Source of the DNA: Liolophura sinensis
Taxonomy: Eukaryota; Mollusca; Polyplacophora; Chitonida; Chitonidae
NCBI RefSeq assembly: GCF_032854445.1
Contig: NC_088301.1
Location: forward strand, 58,912,512-58,976,511
Length of the DNA stretch: 64,000 nucleotides
Reading direction: 5' to 3'
Shown: positions 60,426-64,000 of the stretch, one piece after another
How positions within the stretch are numbered: position 1 is the stretch's first letter
How the letters are laid out: each line of letters starts with the position of its first letter
Notes under the pieces: generated by a model
Databases searched by the model: none
What the model saw: the letters and a program-made list of their open reading frames with translations, nothing else
What the model was told of the DNA's origin: nothing
Translations under genes and position numbers: made by a program

Positions 60426-63400
60426 TTTATTTTCCGTGGGATAAATACTAGTTAAGTACGTGAATGTTATCAGTTGCCCTCACCTAAACCGGCAACAGCC
60501 TGGAGGTATTTGGCAATAGCGTGATGATCCCTGGAAGCAGCCAGACGTGTCGGGCTCTGTGATTTGCTGTTTTCCACAGTGACGTCAGCACCTGCCTCAG
60601 CTAGGGTCTGGACCACAGCAGCATATCCGCGGTAGGCTGCAAAATGTACCGCTGTATCTCCACGTTTTGTCATGGCATTCACGTCCGCCCCATAACCCAA
60701 CAGAAGCCTGGACAGAAAATATGATGAACATAAACCACTTTGTTAGTAACAAAAGACGCCGAGGACTTTGCGTGCTAAAACCCATTTAAACACGAATGAC
60801 TAAGTTACCAGAAACTGAATGTTAATTAGGGCCTACGTTTTTTTTTTTGTTTGTTTGTGTTTTTTTTTTTTCAATGATGATAGATGGAAGTGGCAGTTAT
60901 TCACAACCTCTTCATATTTCAGTATATGCAAGCAAACAGGGTCACCTACGTGCATACTTCAGCATGTAAAGAATTTTTCTTATTCTCTGAGGGTATAAAG
61001 CAATGATTAAAACCCTGAAATAACGGCTGGCGGCTAGCTTATTCTAAGGGTTATTAAGCTCACATCGTTATCGGTTTCGCCAGGTCAGGTACCTATTATG
61101 ATATGGCCACCTGTTATTTTTACACTGACTGTAAATATACAACTCCATTTAACATGAAGACGCAAAAGTAACAACCGAACTTCCAATTTCTAAATCATTT
61201 TTACTGTCTTTAATCTAGAACAAAAGTCGCAGAGGCAATATTGGTTAATTTGAAGTCACATGGGGTTTTTATACTCGGATTTTTAAATGAAACAGAGGTG
61301 TAATTTCAAATGGATTCCTGTGTATGCATATTAATATGCCCAATTAATACATTCTCTTGAATAGGTCTTAAAAAGCAATTAAGCTAACCATGCATTCTAT
61401 ACACATATAGACTAGAAATCATACATGAGATCAATCGGAGGATGCCATATCCTATACATGGCTGTATGACATGTACGCTTAACCACGTGCGATATTGACA
61501 GTGAAACATCATTATACTAAGCATCATCCAAATAAATATATCCTCCGCACAATTGGTAGGAACATATATGCATTGCAATTATCATCTCTGACCAATGCTG
61601 TTCTAAATTAGTAGGATAGGAAAGCAGTTGTAAAGCAGGAGGCACGCCTATCCCAGTGTAGGACCATTCACACAATATAAACGCTTGAACTACTTGCTTT
61701 CCAGTGTTTGGCTTACTGATTTAATTCATCTAAACAATAAAATGGAATGCCTTCATTACTAAAATCTACGGACTTTTCTTTTTCAAAAATGATATTGATC
61801 ATCAAGACTGTACATGAAACACATGTACCGATATAACACACTGGGCAACTTGCCTACGATAACAATGCCGATCGTTATGATGTGACAAACATGTGCCTAC
61901 GATAACAATGCGGATCGTTATGACGTGACAAACATGTGCCCATGTAACACACTGGGCAATCTGCCTTCTGATAACAATGTGGATCGTTATGACGTGACAA
62001 ACATGTGCCAATGTAACACACTGGGCAACTTGCCTACGATAACAATGCGGATCGTTATGTTGGGACACACATGTACCGATGTAACACACTGGGCAACTTG
62101 TCTCAGATAACAATGCGGATAGTTATATTATGACAATAACGATAACATGATAACAATAGGGATCGTTATGTTATGACACACATGTGTCGATGTAACAAAC
62201 TGGGCAAACTGCCTACGATAATAATACGAACTGTTAGGATGTGACAAACATGTGCCGATCTAACAAACTGGGTAAACTGCCTACGATAATAATACGGGAC
62301 TGTTAGGATGTGACAAAACATGTGCCGATTTAACAAACTTGGCAAACTGCCTACAATAACAATATGGATCGTTATGTTGTGACAAATATATGCCGATGTA
62401 ACAAACTGGGCAAACTGTCTACGATAACAATACGGGTCGTTAGGATGTGATAAACATGTGCCGATGTGACAAATTGCCTACGATAACAATACGGATCGTT
62501 ATGTTGTGACAAATATGTGCCGACTTAACAAACTGGGCAAACTGCCTACGTTAAAAATGCGGACTGTTAGGATGTGACAAACATGTGCTGACGTAACAAA
62601 CTGGACAAATTGCCTACGATAACAATACGGGTGTTTATGTTGTGTTTGGTCAGATTCTGCCAGTATCAATGGATGATTTTAAAATAATGTTTGCTTAATA
62701 GGCCCAATTATACTAAGAAGTGTCAGATTTATAAGAAATTAAAGAATTAAAATTAAAGTTTAAATTTTACAGAAACTTTCACTTTACATTGAATTACATT
62801 GAATTTTTACTGAAAATTACACAATTAAAATATAATGAATAAGTTTGAACTATAATGTTGACTTTCTAACTGCACTGGTGATCATCATCTTTAGTTGGAA
62901 CTAAAATTATTTTAGTGGAAATAGCTATCCATAAATAACTACACAATTAATTTGGTTAATTTACAGAAATAATTCATAGTATTTCGCTGAATCACACATA
63001 CATCCAGAACCCTCCTCCCTGTCAAAACCATCAAATGCGAGCCAATGTCATACGTAACCTGGGTTCGTCGTAACATAAGGCCCAGTCACTGTCAACAGGA
63101 ATTAAACAAGACGTTGCCGAATGATAAATACCTATCTGTACACATATGCCGACCTGGGTGATGTAGATTTGGCCTCGAGTGTAACTCAGGTTTAGGATCA
63201 GAATAGTCGCGTTCGGGTTAATTATAGGCTTTTTTTTCTAAAGATATCTGAGCAATGTGGAGATTATTGACTGTTAGAATGCCTCAAGAACCTATCTAAT
63301 CATCCAAGCTCCATGTGTTACAGTGATACGGACGGCACAGGCAGGGAAATGCTTGGTACTACATAGTAAATATGTAGAGATATGCATTTCTTTAGTTTTT

Positions 63401-63847
63401 TTTTTCAGTTTACCACTGAGGTTAACTTACACGGGAAATATCAGAGAATTAAAAGTGTACATACCTTGTAATTTCTAAGTGGTTGTGATCCGCCGCTGCA
63501 TGAAGTGGAGTAGCTCCATAAGAAGTGCGACTGTTAATGTTGGATCCATGAAGAATCAAAAGGTGTGCCATTTCACACATGCCTTTACGACAGGCCAGAA
63601 ACAGAGCCGAGCCGTCCTTTCGCGGACCCTGTTTTTCCAAATCAGAAAACTGGCCATGGAGTAATATACTTTTAGCTGTGCTTTCTTCACCATTTCGTAT
63701 AGCCAACAGTAAGGGGCTGCCCATAGAGTTACTCTCCGTAAACAAGCACATCGTCGTGTTCGCTAACACTGTGGCAGTCAGGCATGCGAGCTTGTTTATA
63801 TTGGACTGTGACCTATATAACATGCAGTGACGTCTGTTATAAAGCAT
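59751..63847 (-). CDS. Ankyrin-repeat protein, 3 exons, 5' end uncertain
   Basis: Ankyrin repeats are protein-binding modules; the partner is not indicated. Minus-strand exons are 63847-63465, 60707-60484 and 60076-59751, joined by AAG|GTATGT to TTCTGTCCAG and TTTAG|GTGAGG to TTCTTTTAG. Phases 2 and 1 match at both junctions. From the ATG at 63847 the product is 310 residues. About five repeats span residues 43-200: GSPLLLAIRNGEE (43), DGSALFLACRKG (78), GATPLHAAADHNHLEITRLL (111), GDTAVHFAAYRGYAAVVQTL (144) and SPTRLAASRDHHAIAKYL (from about 179). The 108-residue C-terminus is Ser/Asp/Glu-rich and has no recognised domain. The frame stays open upstream to about 63942, so a true start or an upstream exon may lie beyond this ATG or outside the window; another ATG in a different frame is at 63999. 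The large intron 1 holds a 68-bp satellite. No orthologue is named. Confidence 0.85.
60351..60423. repeat. (TA)n microsatellite in the ankyrin gene's last intron
   Basis: About 36 uninterrupted TA dinucleotides, located between the second and third ankyrin-gene exons. The Tyr-Ile open frame over it is an artefact. Confidence 0.97.
61815..62645. repeat. 68-bp minisatellite array, about 12 units
   Basis: Core TGCCGATGTAACAAACTGGG, CAAACTGCCTACGATAACAA, TACGGATCGTTATGTTGTGA, CAAACATG. AACAAACTGG is at 62194 and the next at 62262, a 68-base period. Units at the low-coordinate end differ (AACACACTGGGCAACTTGCC), forming two subtypes. The array lies in the long intron of the ankyrin gene. Confidence 0.95.
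62646..63464. other. Intronic stretch upstream of the satellite
   Basis: Rest of the first ankyrin-gene intron. AT-rich, with no further features recognised. Confidence 0.45.
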
Positions 63848-64000
63848 CCAATCAGGAAAATAGGTCCGAGCTGTGCTAGACCTCTCTCGCTGTTCACTTG
63901 CACTCGGCAGACCTCCACCGAAATTCTCCGTATAGCACACTTAGAAATATTCCCCTCCACAATGTCCGGATGGTATTCGCTAAGCTCTCCGAGATTCATT

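Noticed and set aside
60254-60451. 65-codon frame with Tyr-Ile run
   Set aside because: Translation of a TA microsatellite.

Overview
This is a eukaryotic, intron-containing, AT-rich window from an invertebrate genome. The host evidence is a spliced solute-carrier gene with GT-AG introns, many short interspersed repeats with tRNA-like heads, an abundance of minisatellites, and two 200-base assembly gaps (19485-19684 and 41600-41799). The repeat families, especially a SINE-like family ending in an ATCAAATAAATAA tail and another ending in CTCACTCACTCA, are of a kind I associate with marine lophotrochozoans. A mollusc is my best guess and a brachiopod or similar lineage is possible; the species cannot be fixed from the sequence alone.

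Host genes, left to right. (1) 11279-13352 (+) is an intronless BTB-BACK-Kelch gene with a long lysine/proline-rich N-terminal tail. It is broken by about seven frame changes, six of them packed into 580 bases. (2) 23076 down to at least 20746 (-) is a gene of unknown product, with a short first coding exon and a second exon that agree in phase. Its continuation is unclear, and an assembly gap lies in its path. (3) 25356-31033 (+) is a complete ten-exon magnesium transporter gene of the SLC41 family (485 residues), head to head with gene 2 across about 500 bases. (4) 63847 down to 59751 (-) is a three-exon ankyrin-repeat gene whose exon phases match perfectly; its 5' end lies near or beyond the window edge.

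Mobile DNA. A decayed non-LTR retrotransposon of the Jockey/CR1 superfamily (endonuclease plus reverse transcriptase) fills about 47060-50250, and an ORF1p-like fragment of a different LINE lies at 46304-46680. At least twelve copies of one tRNA-derived SINE family are scattered through the window, with three or four other dispersed repeat families. A 356-base GC-rich element at 51371-51726 has terminal inverted repeats and a 4-base target duplication, and looks like an uncatalogued MITE-type element.

Tandem repeats. Large arrays have periods of 48 (1140-2825), about 36-41 (3430-3840), 45 (15000-15600), about 107 (34780-35400), 31 (42285-42780), 100 (45291-45790), 57 (46020-46190), 35 (53995-55055) and 68 bases (61815-62645). 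There are also short duplications and two long AT/GA microsatellites. Several long open frames in the window are artefacts of these arrays. I saw no prokaryotic, CRISPR or integrated viral system. The remaining sequence is unremarkable AT-rich non-coding DNA.
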